Positions 49,701 to 64,000 of a stretch of 64,000 nucleotides of DNA are shown here, one piece after another. Numbering within the stretch: the stretch's first letter is position 1; every line of letters begins with the position of its first letter. The notes under the pieces were generated by a model that worked only from the letters and a program-made list of their open reading frames with translations, made no database searches and had not been told where the DNA came from. The translations under genes and the position numbers were made by a program. Where the stretch lies: NCBI GenBank assembly GCA_003439945.1, contig QVRM01006581.1, positions 288,001 to 352,000 of the forward strand, written 5' to 3'. This DNA is from Dermanyssus gallinae. Taxonomy: Eukaryota; Arthropoda; Arachnida; Mesostigmata; Dermanyssidae.

Positions 49701-52700
49701 TCGTAGACTGCGGCAAAACCAAGGTAATGTTCCCGTACTTGACGGCTGTTTCCCGTGCCTACCGCACTGTAACGGCGTACGTCCATCTATTGGTAACACT
49801 TCTATTGACGTGCTACGCAAGCATCCTTCCCCGACGCTGAGCTCAAAAACATAGCAACAGAAAAACGACAAGATATTGTACAACTGTAGCAATAGACCGC
49901 CACAATTACAAGAAGGACGAAAGCAATGTGAGAGCGATATGGTCGACACACACCTCGAGCGACTTCGGAGCAGTAGTGTTATAATAATAATACGAACATT
50001 AAGCAAATTTACGTAGACTCTACGTACACTTTTTGGTATCCTGCATACGTGCGTCAACACAGTTTTACGCAGCCAAATTCGTAACGTCGATGTTATCGGC
50101 GACGGTTGCTCCGCATATGTGGAAGCTAAGATACTTTTCTATTACGATGTGATTGTAGATAGGAATATTTTTTTATATGTTTTTGGTGTTGGTTATTTAT
50201 TTGTTCGATTTTATGCTGTTGGAAAGGAATAACTTCCCCGACACTAGTAACGGGCACTTATTGTTGTTGTTCTTGATGATGTTGTTATTGTTGTCGGTAT
50301 TGTTGTTGTTGATGATGTTGTTATTGTTGTTGTTGTTGTTGTTGTCTAGGCATGCGATGATACGACATAATAATATATAGTTAGTATAGGTTGCTACGAC
50401 TATGTCCGTAGTTCTAGTAAAAGTAACAATTGGGGTTATTATGGTCGAAAAAAGTAGCTAACGTAATGTCGTATGCGGTAATGCTGGAGGGACCAGTAGC
50501 TACTGACCGAATTGCGCTTGTTGTTGTCGCGACGTCTACTTTGTTGTTTGTGACGATATAGCATAATCATACTGCCTCCCATAGAAGTTTCCCTAAAAAG
50601 TCGCCTTCATAGTAGTTGCATGTCGTCATCTCTTGTTCCAGCTAGCTCTGTCGTATGGTTGAGGCATTAGCATTGTCTTTAATCAGTAGTCACAGTAGTC
50701 GTAGGAGGAGTAACCGTAATCGTTGATGTTTGCTGTTGTTCTTGTTACTGCCGTTAGTGGTGGTGGTGGTTATTTTCTTGTGGTTGAGCACCAGGGCCGA
50801 GATGGTACGGTACTACACTAAAATCGCTTTAAAAAAATAATGTCAGTTCGTATCTTCAACGAGAAAGTATGGTGTGTGTGTGCCATTTGCATTGCAGCTA
50901 ACGACGATTGAGGTTGACAAGAAGAATCAGTCGCGTTTCGGCGAGAGGTGGATTGCGCGCGCGAACGCTAAGCAGCGTATGGGCCGCGCCGGGCGAGTTC
51001 GGCCAGGCCAATGCTATAAGCTGTATACCCAACTAGACTACGAGGACATGGCCGAGTTCGAGCAGCCCGAGATGGCCCGCACAAGACTCGAAGATGTCAT
51101 TCTCTACATCAAGCAGCTGGCACTCGGCCCTCCCGAAGAATTCTTGCCCAAGTGAGAGCCGATGAAATGTGGTCATTCGGAAGAGTGACAGTAGCTTATG
51201 ACTGGGTCGTTGTTTTGATTTGTGGGGTTTGGTGTCTGATTGGGTTTGTGATTGTGATCTGTATCAGCGATATGTCAACCATGTCAGAGTTTTTTTTAAA
51301 CAAGGTTATTTATTTATTATATTCACAATTACAATGGTATGTTGTGTCATACATTTACAAATATATCAAGGCCGATTGCCGTAACTTCGCAACCAGGAAG
51401 TGGGCTTTTCTCAATCTCCGAATCTAAACGTCTCGGCCAATAATGTCAGTGTATTTATAGAGAGACGGCAGCGGACACGAAGGAATAATGCGAGTAATAT
51501 TAGTGATTGAAACTTGTATCATGCAGCAATATGTACGTGCAATTGTGCTATATTTTGCATATGATATATATATATATATATATATTTCTGATTTCTGAAA
51601 TATTTTTTGGTTTTATGCCATAGATTCGGATGCGCTAAATTTTAACACTGTAATGTACCGTTCTGTTTCGCAGGTGTATTACACCCCCAGATCGCGAGGC
51701 GGTTGTCAACTCCGTCCATTTCCTTGAACAGCTTGTAAGTGTAATGTCATGATTGTGAACCACTTGAACCGAGGTTTTTGTGGGCGTCCATTAATCAGAT
51801 GAAAAATACATCACGTGTATCATCCAGCAATCACGCAGAAAAATCTTTATACAATAATAATAATATTATTTTGGCCGTTTGCATTATATAATAATATTAT
51901 TTTGGTCGTTTGCAGAGGAACCGCGGCATCTATTTTAGGCGCCATGGAGTGAAATAATTATTTAAAGAATTTGCAATAATACGTTCAGACCTCACAATTG
52001 TAACATTATTTATAAATAATAATAATAAGACTCCGTTCATTCGAGTCTAGATAGGTTGCAGTCTAGACAGACTCAAAAAAAGCGAAAATATATTGGGTTG
52101 TCAAGAAATGATTGCTTTGTTTCCGTTGCCCTTGATATATTTGGTCTCATCAGCATAGGTAGTAGTACGCTTCTCAAGTATATTGCAAGATGCAGGCAGG
52201 CAATCACGATTGATTGACGCGAGGCACAGCTTCTAAAACAGATGACGTTGCTGGCTCTGTGCAGAGGGCATGTAGCTTCCATTGTGAACGCCATGGGCTG
52301 AACCAACGCAGGAGGAGATGCTAGCTCACGCCTAATATTGTCGTAATAATAAGATGTCGTTAAAATCTACTGCCGATCTCGATCAACGGTAAACGATTAC
52401 GGCCGGTTAATATTGGTGTAACTTTGCTTCGTTAGGGCGCTCTGGAGTCGAATGGCCGAGGTGGGATCACCGTGTTAGGCAGGTGCTTATGTGCGCTTTC
52501 CGTGGAGCCACGCCTGGGTAAATTACTCCTACTGGCCAGTCTATTCGGCGATGACTGCCTTCAGCCGGCGTTGTCAATTGCCGCCTGCCTTGACTTCAAG
52601 GATCCGTTCTTCACTCCTATGGTAAGTCACTCCTGTGCATTAGCGTTGTACCCTCATTTGGTTTCAGATAACCTATTGTCTTAGCAACGTTATATATATA

Positions 52701-54407
52701 TAACCTATTGTCTTAGCAACATATGTATGTATAGAGAGAGAGAGAGAGATAACGGGATGATCGCAGTTGCTAAATATATAAGCCGTTCATATGTACCTCT
52801 AGGGTAAATCACATTTGGTGGACGAATCACGGCAGCAGTTCGCCCGGAAATCGGGTCAAGGTTTGGAAAACTCCGATCACGTCATGTTGGCTACTGCCAT
52901 TCAAGAAAGTTATCGGGAAAGCTACGGATTTCTGGAGCGCAATTTTCTGTCGTCACAAACGTTAAAGGTTTGCTTCTTTCGGTGTAGACGGAATATAAAC
53001 TGAGTATATCATCATCTAGATGAAAAGCCAAACATTTTGAAGAGAAAAGCCACTGGAGTATCAAGCGCACACTTGCAGTATTCATGTATTACCTTATCAG
53101 CAACGTCAGATAATAAAGTTTTTGTTCTGTTGTTGCAAGGAAGGTGCCCTTTAGGCTTTATGTTTGCGATTGGATGTGCATGTTCTGACGACAGAAGCGT
53201 CGTTTAACTTATCGATTTTCTCGTCGATTGCAGTAGTCTTTGTTTTGAATGTCCTTGACTTTTTTATTTTGGCTTTTAACTGACTGCATGTCTCCGTTTT
53301 TGCTTGACGCGTTCTTGACCTTGCAGATGATTAATGTGATCCGTGAACAGTTCAAACGACAGCTGCTTCAGCTGGGCATTCTCCCTTCATCTAGAACATC
53401 CAATGACCGAACGGCTGTCGGTCAGGGTACTTTACGAGCAGTCATCTGCGGCGGCCTCTACCCTGGAGTGGGTCGTGGCAATTTCAAAGCACCTCGCGAA
53501 CTTCGAGGAGCCGTCGACAAAACAGTTCCCTGCGACGACTTGATGTAGGTTAAACATTAGGAGCAGATTTGTTTTTATAGAGAGGCCGCCGCGTAAATTG
53601 AAACACATTAAAACTTTAGTGCTCAGATTGAGTTTAATAATGGTCGAAACATAAACTACTACGCGACATAAGCAGTAGCTGCAGTGAATACAAAAAACGT
53701 GTCACTCTAATTTACCTCCTCGGCACTCTGTATATTCTGCCAATAGGCTGTTACTGTAATCATAAAGTTGTGCAGCTAACGGTAATTAAAATCTTGGCTT
53801 ATTTGCAAGCACCGGTCATCATCTTCTTTTCGCTGTTTTTGTTGTCTCTGTCGTCGTATGTCGTACTTATAAAGTTCTTAACGCCTATCAGATAATTATT
53901 GCTAAGGACGATAGGCATTTTATAGGCGCCTAAAACTCGAGTTAGTAAGCCGCAAGCATTCAAACATGTTGATGTGCTTAAATGGGCTAAGTGCCGTAAT
54001 ATATTATTTCATTGTGTTCATTCTTTCTTTGTTTCTTGTTTTATGTGTCCGCGTCTCGCGAAGGTTGAAGTGTCTTTCGACAGAAACTGCTCGCCGTGCA
54101 CAGTTCCATCCGAAGAGTGTCGTTGCACGCCAGCGATACGGTCTGCCCTCGGCGCTCTTTGTGTTCTACCTTGCGCAGTTCTCGGACGGGGCCGGTTGCG
54201 TAATGCTTCACGAGGTGACAGCCGTTGATCCGCTCCCACTGCTGATTTTCGCCTCAAGCGGCGACTGCGTCTATGACGTCGAGCGGCAGACGTTCGTCGT
54301 TAACGGCTGGCTCCGCCTCAACTGTGAACCCCAGTTGGCAGCATTCATTAAGGTGGATCGATATTTCTTTTTCAATTTATATACATTTGTTTGTTTGTAT
54401 ATAAAAA

Positions 54408-54440
<33 letters not shown>

Positions 54441-54496
54441 GCGAGCACTGCCGAGTGTGCAAACGATGATTAATAAATCATCACAATATTTTATTC

Positions 54497-54559
<63 letters not shown>

Positions 54560-54792
54560 GGTTTGTAACCCCGTTCGTTTTACAGCGGCTAAGGGCGGCC
54601 TTAAACTACGTGTTCGAAAGCCATCTTAAGGAAGGTCTTAGAAAATCGGCGGGTCAGCGCGATCTTCAAACTCAGCAGGACTTTTTGGACGCACTCGTGT
54701 GGGCGCTTGAGCGCACGCGCAGCGCTGAAATGATTATCAAGTACGCGGTCGATGACGGCGGTGACCGAAGTGACGACGAAGATGACCGCTGA
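39962..54792 (+). CDS. DHX36: DHX36 (RHAU/G4R1) G-quadruplex-resolving DEAH-box helicase, complete, 20 exons
   Basis: ATP-dependent 3'-5' helicase that unwinds RNA and DNA G-quadruplexes (family knowledge). Exons: 39962-39980, 42416-42635, 43027-43184, 43637-43731, 44038-44114, 44519-44764, 45005-45154, 46340-46501, 46896-47075, 47369-47520, 48779-48871, 49180-49268, 49643-49723, 50898-51151, 51674-51734, 52436-52621, 52803-52967, 53327-53544, 54064-54352, 54586-54792. All splice phases agree; the total is 3102 nt, 1033 residues (mammalian proteins are about 1000). The Gly/Arg-rich N-terminus is followed by the RHAU-specific motif [19 protein letters not shown] (residues 61-79), which binds quadruplexes. 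Then Walker A GETGSGKS (197-204), [15 protein letters not shown] (333-336), SAT (366-368), VFLPGWD, motif [11 protein letters not shown] (551-560, altered) and motif [10 protein letters not shown] (600-607). Winged-helix, ratchet and OB-fold regions follow ([23 protein letters not shown]). The C-terminus is acidic. The start is the ATG before GTGAGT. Confidence 0.95.
41030..41260 (-). mobile_element. LINE C-terminal zinc-knuckle remnant
   Basis: The minus-strand reading [20 protein letters not shown] has the C-X2-C...H-X4-C knuckle seen at the C-terminus of many LINE ORF2 proteins. It lies in intron 1 of DHX36, antisense to the gene. Nothing else of the element is recognisable. Confidence 0.45.
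41594..41718 (+). mobile_element. Solo family A LINE 3' tail
   Basis: The plus-strand copy of the family A 3' UTR end (ATCTCATAAAAGGGGCTCCG onward to AATGTCAATAAACAAACAG) matches 31925-32035 and 19215-19330 in reverse complement. An extreme 5' truncation in DHX36 intron 1. Confidence 0.8.
42352..42376. repeat. (TA)12 microsatellite near a DHX36 acceptor
   Basis: TA array ending 39 bp before the acceptor of the Gly-rich second exon of DHX36. Confidence 0.85.
43198..43456. repeat. (TA)n/(GA)n compound array with a duplicated 58-bp unit
   Basis: TA and GA arrays alternate. The unit (GA)n + GATTTAGCGTTTAAATCTAA + CGATCGTTTTGGTTGATCAT occurs twice, at 43305-43362 and 43395-43454, separated by TA repeats. 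It was probably copied together with the microsatellite. It begins 14 bp after the exon 3 donor of DHX36. Confidence 0.85.
45306..46130 (+). mobile_element. Mariner transposase relic in a DHX36 intron
   Basis: Plus-strand, frameshifted Tc1/mariner-family remnant between DHX36 exons 7 and 8. [20 protein letters not shown] resembles the helix-turn-helix region. [20 protein letters not shown] is the first catalytic region, with Gly in place of the expected Asp. [19 protein letters not shown] and [18 protein letters not shown] follow (45785-45960), where the second catalytic His-Asp is lost. A possible left terminus is GGGATGTTCAAATGAAAAGG (45308-45327); I find no matching right terminal repeat. 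Confidence 0.8.
46719..46776. repeat. (CT)n-(TA)n compound microsatellite
   Basis: (CT)10 runs into (TA)17, in a DHX36 intron. Confidence 0.88.
48540..48573. repeat. Perfect 15-bp hairpin with 4-nt loop
   Basis: AATTGAGAGTTTGTC, GGCT, GACAAACTCTCAATT. It lies in the 1.26-kb intron between DHX36 exons 10 and 11, and would form a strong RNA stem in the pre-mRNA. It may be the core of a fold-back repeat. Confidence 0.8.
50261..50346. repeat. (TTG)n-rich trinucleotide repeat
   Basis: TTG units with interspersed ATG/TTA variants in a DHX36 intron. The apparent leucine-rich ORF over it is a repeat artefact. Confidence 0.85.
51859..51915. repeat. Tandem duplication of about 30 bp
   Basis: TAATATTATTTTGGCCGTTTGCA followed directly by a copy with TTTTGGTCGTTTGCA, in the DHX36 intron after exon 15. 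Confidence 0.75.
52668..52720. repeat. Perfect 21-bp direct repeat flanking a TA run
   Basis: ATAACCTATTGTCTTAGCAAC at 52668-52688 and again at 52700-52720 with GT(TA)n between. It lies in the short intron between DHX36 exons 16 and 17. It could be a slippage duplication or a small insertion footprint. Confidence 0.8.
54441..54498 (+). mobile_element. Solo 3' end of (TA)n-associated RLE LINE in the last DHX36 intron
   Basis: GCGAGCACTGCCGAGTGTGC, then ATGATTAATAAATCATCACA. It matches 1907-1969 with a small internal deletion. The left side is (TA)n passing into (GA)7, and the right side is the (TA)n at 54499-54557. Same orientation as the gene. Confidence 0.75.
54499..54557. repeat. (TA)29 microsatellite
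   Basis: TA array ending 28 bp before the final DHX36 acceptor, so it overlaps the region where a branch point and polypyrimidine tract are expected. Confidence 0.88.
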
Positions 54793-55717
54793 CGGAATTA
54801 TAAAGCGTAAAGGTTAAACAATCGATAAGAGTTCAAGGAACTCACCCAGGTGTCACCGCGGACCGCGGATCCAAGCAACTGGGATGATTTCCGCTGCCGG
54901 CACTACCACCAACGTGTACAGCACTTGGGAAAGAAGGACTGCGCGCTTCATCCTCTTTCAGGGGGTTTCATTCCATCAAGAAAAGTCATATCGATGGATG
55001 GATGGATGTATGGGTCGTTGTGTGCTCGAACGAGCAGCGTGATCGTTCTCGTTGTCGTAGGTGTTTAAATTTCTATAAGAAAGCCGTGGGAAACCCGGTG
55101 AACAGCGATGATTTCTCTAGCAAATAAATTCTCTAGCCTTCTTGTCTCTTCACGCGAATGTAGTCGGCTATACGATCGTCAGTGATCGGACGCCAAAGTC
55201 GTCTTTAACTAGCCGGTGCAACAAACAAATTAACCACTTTTAGACATATTTAGAGCCGCTACACATAATAAACTCTCTTTAAAAGAACACTCCAGACTCT
55301 ACATTTATCCGAAGTATATATATTTCTATATATATATTAGTGGTCATCCAGCTAATCTTAAAGCGATTTTATGAGGTATCTCTAGTTGCTTACTTTTAAG
55401 TACATGTTTAGCATGCTGCAGGATAACTGCTCGTCATGCAAACGTGCATGTAATATGACAATTTGTTCGACAAACACCCTTCTGTTCAGGTCTAATCGTT
55501 GCTCTTGTACATTCTTGTAGGAACATGTTTTTCTCATAATATCGGGCGAATTTTAGATATGACGCTCAGGTAGATCTAGTAGGAAGGTAGACGAGGTAAT
55601 TATATACAGAGACTTACATAACTATTTCGTTAAAGCAAATATTTTTCCAATGAAACATGGTTTCTGAAAAGTTGTTTTGGATTGAGAATGAAAGTTCTAC
55701 AATTTGTGACACTGGCG

Positions 55718-56440
55718 TTGTTGCCCAACATAGGAGCATTAAATATGAATGTATTGTTTTTTAACACAGATCACACGATTTTCTTCATAGCTTGCATTCA
55801 CACTCGGTTGAAATCTCATGCTACCCATTTCGTATACATATCTTCATATGAAATCCATATTTCAGCCGCAGGGCTTCCGGAGATTTCGTAGAAATTATTT
55901 TTATTCCCCATTATCCTTTGCTTATGACAATAAAAACATATAGCTAAAAAATCCATGTATTGCAAAGCCAGTAACGAAGTATCTGTTTCTACAACATGGG
56001 AGCATTAAATGTGCAATTTCGAGATAACCAGTTACTAAACTAAGCACATAGTCGTGTTTGTAAAGAGATTCTTTTTAAGTACATATAACGCCGGCCAGAA
56101 ATTTGGTGTGTGGCATTCCATGACGATCACCTTGGTACTAAACCTATGGTAATGCGAGTCGTCATTGAGCAGTAATTAAGATTAGTCGGCGGGCATGTCG
56201 AGATGAAGTGCATGATCAACAAAATGATCGTCATGAAATGCGCAGTTGCCTGAATGTGTTAGTTTTGAGCGCTGTGAAAGGTCGCGGGATTATGATTTTG
56301 ATACTCTTCAGAAGTACCAGAAGATTTTCTTAAAACTAAGCACACGACGATGTGCTTAGTTTCTGTATAGAAGAACTAGTTGCCTCAATTGTATACTTAA
56401 TGCTCCTATGTTAGGCAACAATACAAGTATTAGAAACTGT
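55718..56440. repeat. Family of short inverted and direct repeats (MITE-like)
   Basis: The block TTGTTGCCCAACATAGGAGC (55718-55746) reappears inverted at 56393-56421. A related longer block (ACATGGGAGCATTAAATGTG to CTAAGCACATAGTCGTGTTT, 55985-56068) reappears inverted at about 56330-56440. The architecture suggests a decayed fold-back element; no transposase is present. Confidence 0.6.
56333..56362. repeat. Perfect 12-bp hairpin
   Basis: AAACTAAGCACA, CGACGA, TGTGCTTAGTTT. It sits at the inner end of the inverted-repeat unit. Confidence 0.8.
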
Positions 56441-56889
56441 AGTTATTAGCTTATTAGTTACATTAACAGCTTTCGGTGGAGTTATTGACACACTACCACA
56501 ATGATTATTTGAACGTACTGTCAAAAAAGATACTAAATTCATTTCTGCAGATTCGTTTTTAAAGTCCTACGTCAACTCGCATCTGATACTTGCTCACGTG
56601 TGGGAGTACGAAGCTCTCACACTCTACGTTGCAACGCCATCAGACTCGTTTGACAAATTTATCCTGCATCTGCTGAAGCAGTTCTGCATGCTTTCCTTTG
56701 AAAGGTGCCTACACGCGTGAGCAGTATATACATTTTAGTACGACAAGCGTATTATACAATTTTATGTACATTGCTGGGTCATGTCCCATAATCGCTTTAA
56801 GAATGAGATTGCACAGGCGAGACGCAGATTTGAGTTGATATGAGCTGTATACTTCATTTGACAATCAATTGCATTCTGTAACTCAGCCT

Positions 56890-57900
56890 TTTTTGATTTC
56901 AATGTATATCTTTAAGTCGTCGTAGAGCTTATAAATCACACCGAGTTTCCCAAGGACGAGTTTGAGATCTTAAGCAAAAATTGCGTACAAGAGCGGCCCT
57001 AGATAGGAACCTTGCGGTTTTCTCTTGGTAAACGCGGGACTCCAGGGGGCGTGGAGCAGTACCAGACATAGCACTTCTTACCCTGACCTTAAAACTCCTA
57101 TCAGTAAGATAGGCTTGACACCAATTTCGAAACTTAGGTCCGATGTCTAGCGAATCCATCTTCGTTAATAACATTTGATGGCCAACCCGATCGAAGGCAC
57201 GCGAGAGGTCAAAGTAAACAGTGCGGTGCGGAGATCCGTGATTTTGCACCAGGGCCCGGTCATGAGAGACCTCCAATAATTGGGTTGCCGTCGATCGTCC
57301 CTTAGTAAATCATTGTTGCTGATTGTCTAAAAATTTGTTGGGGTATACAAAATTATAGATGCAATCAACAACTATTTTTTCCATAATTAAGCAGGATTCT
57401 ATTCACAACAGGGCGATTGCGCAGGTCCCTTCTGCGACCAGTCTTCATTCACCCTTTATTTCGTGAATAAAGGAGCTTCTATTCTGTATTATAATAGGGT
57501 TGCGGATTGATAAGCTCCAAGAGAGATTTGCGTTATTGCGACGTAAAAATACTACAATTGCATGTTTTGAAGTCACCTAAAAAGCAAAACATAGGCGTAA
57601 AAGCGCCGATATAGCACTTTTTATGTATCGCTTAATCAGTGCATTAATCCAGGAAACGAACATGCCTTGCACAAAATTATTTGGTCGCTCTCCGGCATGA
57701 CAAATCAAAATCTAAAAGAAACCGTTGCTTTCGTTTTTGAGGATCGATGCAAAAAAAGCGCAGCCGTGGCGCTTCCCAAGAGAATTGCAAAAAAAAATGC
57801 TACTCTGCTGGCCTCTCTCTGACATATGCGAGAGAGGTGATACCAAAAACGTTACGTATCTCTTTTCTTTAATCAAACTTTTAATCGATTGGAACAAAGA
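56890..57900 (-). mobile_element. Degraded CR1-like RT fragment
   Basis: Minus strand. A block read with frame repairs gives ...QQ-stop-FTKGRSTATQLLEV, then RTVYFDLSRAFDRVGHQMLL, WCQAYLTDRSFKVRVRS and, further 3', GSYLGPLLYAIF and KLYDDLKIY (the catalytic box with Ala replaced). Likely the same broad family as 3988-4200. Upstream of 57440 the match is weak. Confidence 0.65.
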
Positions 57901-58234
57901 CAGCGGCCTTTAAATTAGAATGCATATATAAACCTAAACGGCTTTAGCGGCCTGAACGGTTCAAGTCGCGGTAGGCTAAAATGCGGGCTAATAGATGCTG
58001 AGTCACATCTGTGGTTAAACTAACATGGGCAGTTCTTTGTGAAACAATTTTTGACGAAAGTTTTACAGTTAGACTTAAAGTCAGACTAGAGTCAAGTTCA
58101 ACAGGGTCTTTTTCCCCGCCGTTCAATCCGTTCCCTTGGCTCTGGTTCGCTAGACAGTAGATAGGGACATAGGGAATCTCGTTAATCTAGTCATGCGCGT
58201 CACTGATTAAATGACGAGGCATTTGGCTAGTTTA

Positions 58235-58660
58235 TATAACGAATTGTTTATTACAATTTATTACATTATTTGCACACTAATACAGTACTCGTCATGGTAA
58301 AAATTAATACAATGTCAAGTCCGGGTCCCGCGATGTCCTTGACCTGTCGCATTCCTCGGCGCTGCACCTCCTCTTCTTTTCTAGGCCTTATGATCTTGAT
58401 GGCTTTGGAAGCAGCGAAGGCTTCCCTGGACCGCCAGGACCGTAAGATCTATGATAGTCCTTTTCCTGAGGCCTAAGTTCACCATGTCCTCGGCAGAGTG
58501 AGGCTCCCAAACATCACCCATAAAGATGGTAATAGAGCCAAATTGCCCAGGTTTGCCCGGTTCAGCCCGTTGTGAGCGTAAGAAAGACCAATTTCTGATT
58601 AAAAGCTGCCGGCACATCGTACTGCCAAATAAAGCAAGGGACGTATTCAACGAAGGTTAC
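58235..58660 (-). mobile_element. Divergent RLE LINE 3' end
   Basis: The minus-strand reading SITIFMGDVWEPHSAEDMVN continues to LGLRKRTIIDLTVLAVQGSL. It parallels [20 protein letters not shown] / KRDLLDLTVLTLQGTL in the copy at 25562-26137. The 3' UTR end (GTGCAAATAATGTAATAAATTG on the minus strand) also resembles the family terminus. It is more diverged and lacks a long TA array, so it is probably an older or sister subfamily. Confidence 0.65.
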
Positions 58661-60202
58661 GTGCTGATGTTGGCTAGATAGGTATCGTTAACTTCCAACT
58701 TCTGGGGACTAGCCAGACGACTATTATAGTACTGTGATTCCAGTAAACAAGGATATCAGATCAGTAAACAAACAGGGAATCGAAAAGTTGATTAACTATT
58801 GGGAAGCTGTCGCTGGAATATATGGAGATTTTTTCGATGAATGAATCACCCGTCGTGCTTTGCCAAACAATTGTTTTCACTCTAGGCGAAAAGACGCACA
58901 AAAGTTGGCACCACTCATGCATCTACATATAAAGGGACAAAAAAAGACCGCTTAATGCATGCATAACAATGGCAAACATTTCGCCATTTATTAAAATACG
59001 GAACATGTGAGACTAAAGCGGGCTGCTGCCAAACGACAAATGTCCGCCATTATATATATAGGTTTGTGTATATAGATAAGAGTATATCTATGCATACAGT
59101 ATATGCTAATGCCTTATCGTTTGAGTTTTGCATTTTCGGGCTTCCCCGTTAGAATGCGCCAATAAAATTATTTACGCTTGCGCAATTATTATAGCAGGAG
59201 CTAGGAACGCAACTGCACTTGTCGTCAGATTAACGATGCTATAACAACTGCACATTGGCCTACGCTTTGCGCATCGGTTGCATAAACATCAACGCGCGAA
59301 CAGGCCCGTTTTTAGGTATGCACGTATGTCGATATGCAGATGTCTGCATAGCACATCCAGTTTAATTGAGTGAAGGCTCAAGCGCAAGCGTTTGTGCCTC
59401 GTCCATCGTCATCATCACATTTGCCCTTGGGCTTGGAGACTCGCCAATATAGCGCCTATTCTAATAGACACATAGATACTCCCGACGACATAGCCTATTT
59501 TTATCGATGAAACTTGCGTGGAGAAGACGACGATAATAACACCAATAAACGCCGCGACGTAAACGGTGTGAGTCGCGAAGACGTCCTCAACTCGCGATAC
59601 CACGATAGCGCTATGAGCGAATACACGTCGCCCAATCGTCGAGCAACCTGGTACCAAGAGGTGTATACATGGTCAAATCTTTCAACGATTTGGTTTTGAT
59701 GCTTGATACTAATGTTGCTGTGGCCATCGATCGGCATTTGCGTTTACTGTAGTTGTGTTGTTGTTGTGATTGTTGCAGCGTTTAGCTTTTGTTGTTGCCG
59801 CCCGCTACCACTTATTGTAGTTGTTGTTGCTGTTGTTGTGGTCCTCGCTAATAGTGTTGCAGTCATTGATGTAGTAGAAATAGTACTCCTTAGTAGTACC
59901 GTTTGTTTGCATTAGTAGTTACTAGATGCTGTTCTAATCTAAAACACATACACACTTGCTGTACATTTTCCTAGGAGTTAACAAAGAAAGCTTCGATCTT
60001 ATCGGGAGACGGCAAAGACGATGCTGCACAGCGCGGCACCATGTCGTAATCGTTGTGGTTGGTAATCGTGTTGGCTGTCGCTAGCGTTCATCGGCTCGTT
60101 CATCAACGTAGCAACACACCAAGTGTGCTGGCCTGGTCGATATTTTTTCCGTATATTTCTTTCTTTCTCTTCGTCACGTTCGTTGTCTCTTCGTTTCGAT
60201 GT
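58661..60202. other. Intergenic, 3' flank of the thioredoxin reductase gene
   Basis: No gene recognised. It contains a GTT/TTG-rich low-complexity tract (about 59745-59850) that produces spurious valine-rich ORFs. Confidence 0.4.
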
Positions 60203-63889
<3,687 letters not shown>

Positions 63890-64000
63890 TCAGACCCGTC
63901 GGCTGTAGGCTAACCAGCTATTCCACCTCAAATAATTCTTATGGTAATCTTGCTCGTGAATTATTAGTTTGAACATGTTTAAGTCACCTGCACGCGCAGA

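Larger units (their letters stand above)
54793..56880. other. Intergenic between DHX36 and LINE fragments
   Basis: No gene recognised. An AATAAA at about 55123 may be the DHX36 polyadenylation signal (about 330 bp after the stop). The rest is AT-rich, with the inverted repeats listed separately. Confidence 0.4.

Noticed and set aside
54018..54257. Antisense ORF in the DHX36 C-terminal exon
   Set aside because: A shadow of the coding exon 54064-54352, whose phases fit the neighbouring exons exactly.
59703..59915. Valine-rich ORF resembling a membrane protein
   Set aside because: It lies on a GTT/TTG low-complexity tract. The hydrophobic reading follows from the repeat.

Overview
This is eukaryotic (animal) nuclear DNA. 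Short exons have canonical GT/AG splice sites and are roughly GC-balanced, and they sit in AT-rich introns and spacers full of (TA)n microsatellites. Copies of R1-like, R2/R4-like and CR1/L2-like LINEs and of mariner are abundant. A thioredoxin reductase ending Cys-Cys-Gly instead of containing selenocysteine, together with R1-like LINEs and mariner, points to an arthropod. A mite or tick is my low-confidence guess; nothing here fixes the species.

Layout. (1) 967-15542, plus strand: an 11-exon reconstruction of a DDX51/Dbp6-type DEAD-box helicase, probably missing a first exon upstream. Its large second intron is packed with LINE remnants. (2) 15.6-39.9 kb: about 24 kb without a host gene. 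It is a LINE graveyard with at least six families, tail-to-tail arrangements and two clear nested insertions. Two copies of one family (here 'family A') are nearly identical over about 1 kb. (3) 39962-54792, plus strand: a complete 20-exon DHX36 (RHAU/G4R1) orthologue. The exon phases all match and add up to 1033 codons. Its introns hold a mariner relic, LINE tails and microsatellites. (4) 54.8-60.2 kb: an intergenic stretch with repeats and LINE fragments. (5) 60203-63856, minus strand: the last five exons (308 codons) of a thioredoxin reductase. The gene continues past the right edge, and its introns carry a second mariner relic and a tRNA-derived SINE with a 15-bp target-site duplication.

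The three host genes have unrelated core roles: ribosome biogenesis, G-quadruplex/RNA remodelling, and redox. I see no operon-like or functional cluster; DHX36 and TrxR are convergent.

The most interesting signal is a non-LTR retrotransposon family with a restriction-like endonuclease signature (KPD...D). Four copies, from about 60 bp to 1.3 kb, are each bounded on both sides by (TA)n or a (TA)n-derived array. This suggests a LINE that targets (TA)n microsatellites. Other notable signals are a decayed duplicate of the DEAD-motif exon inside a DDX51 intron, substitutions in conserved helicase motifs of both helicases, and the non-selenocysteine CCG tail of TrxR.
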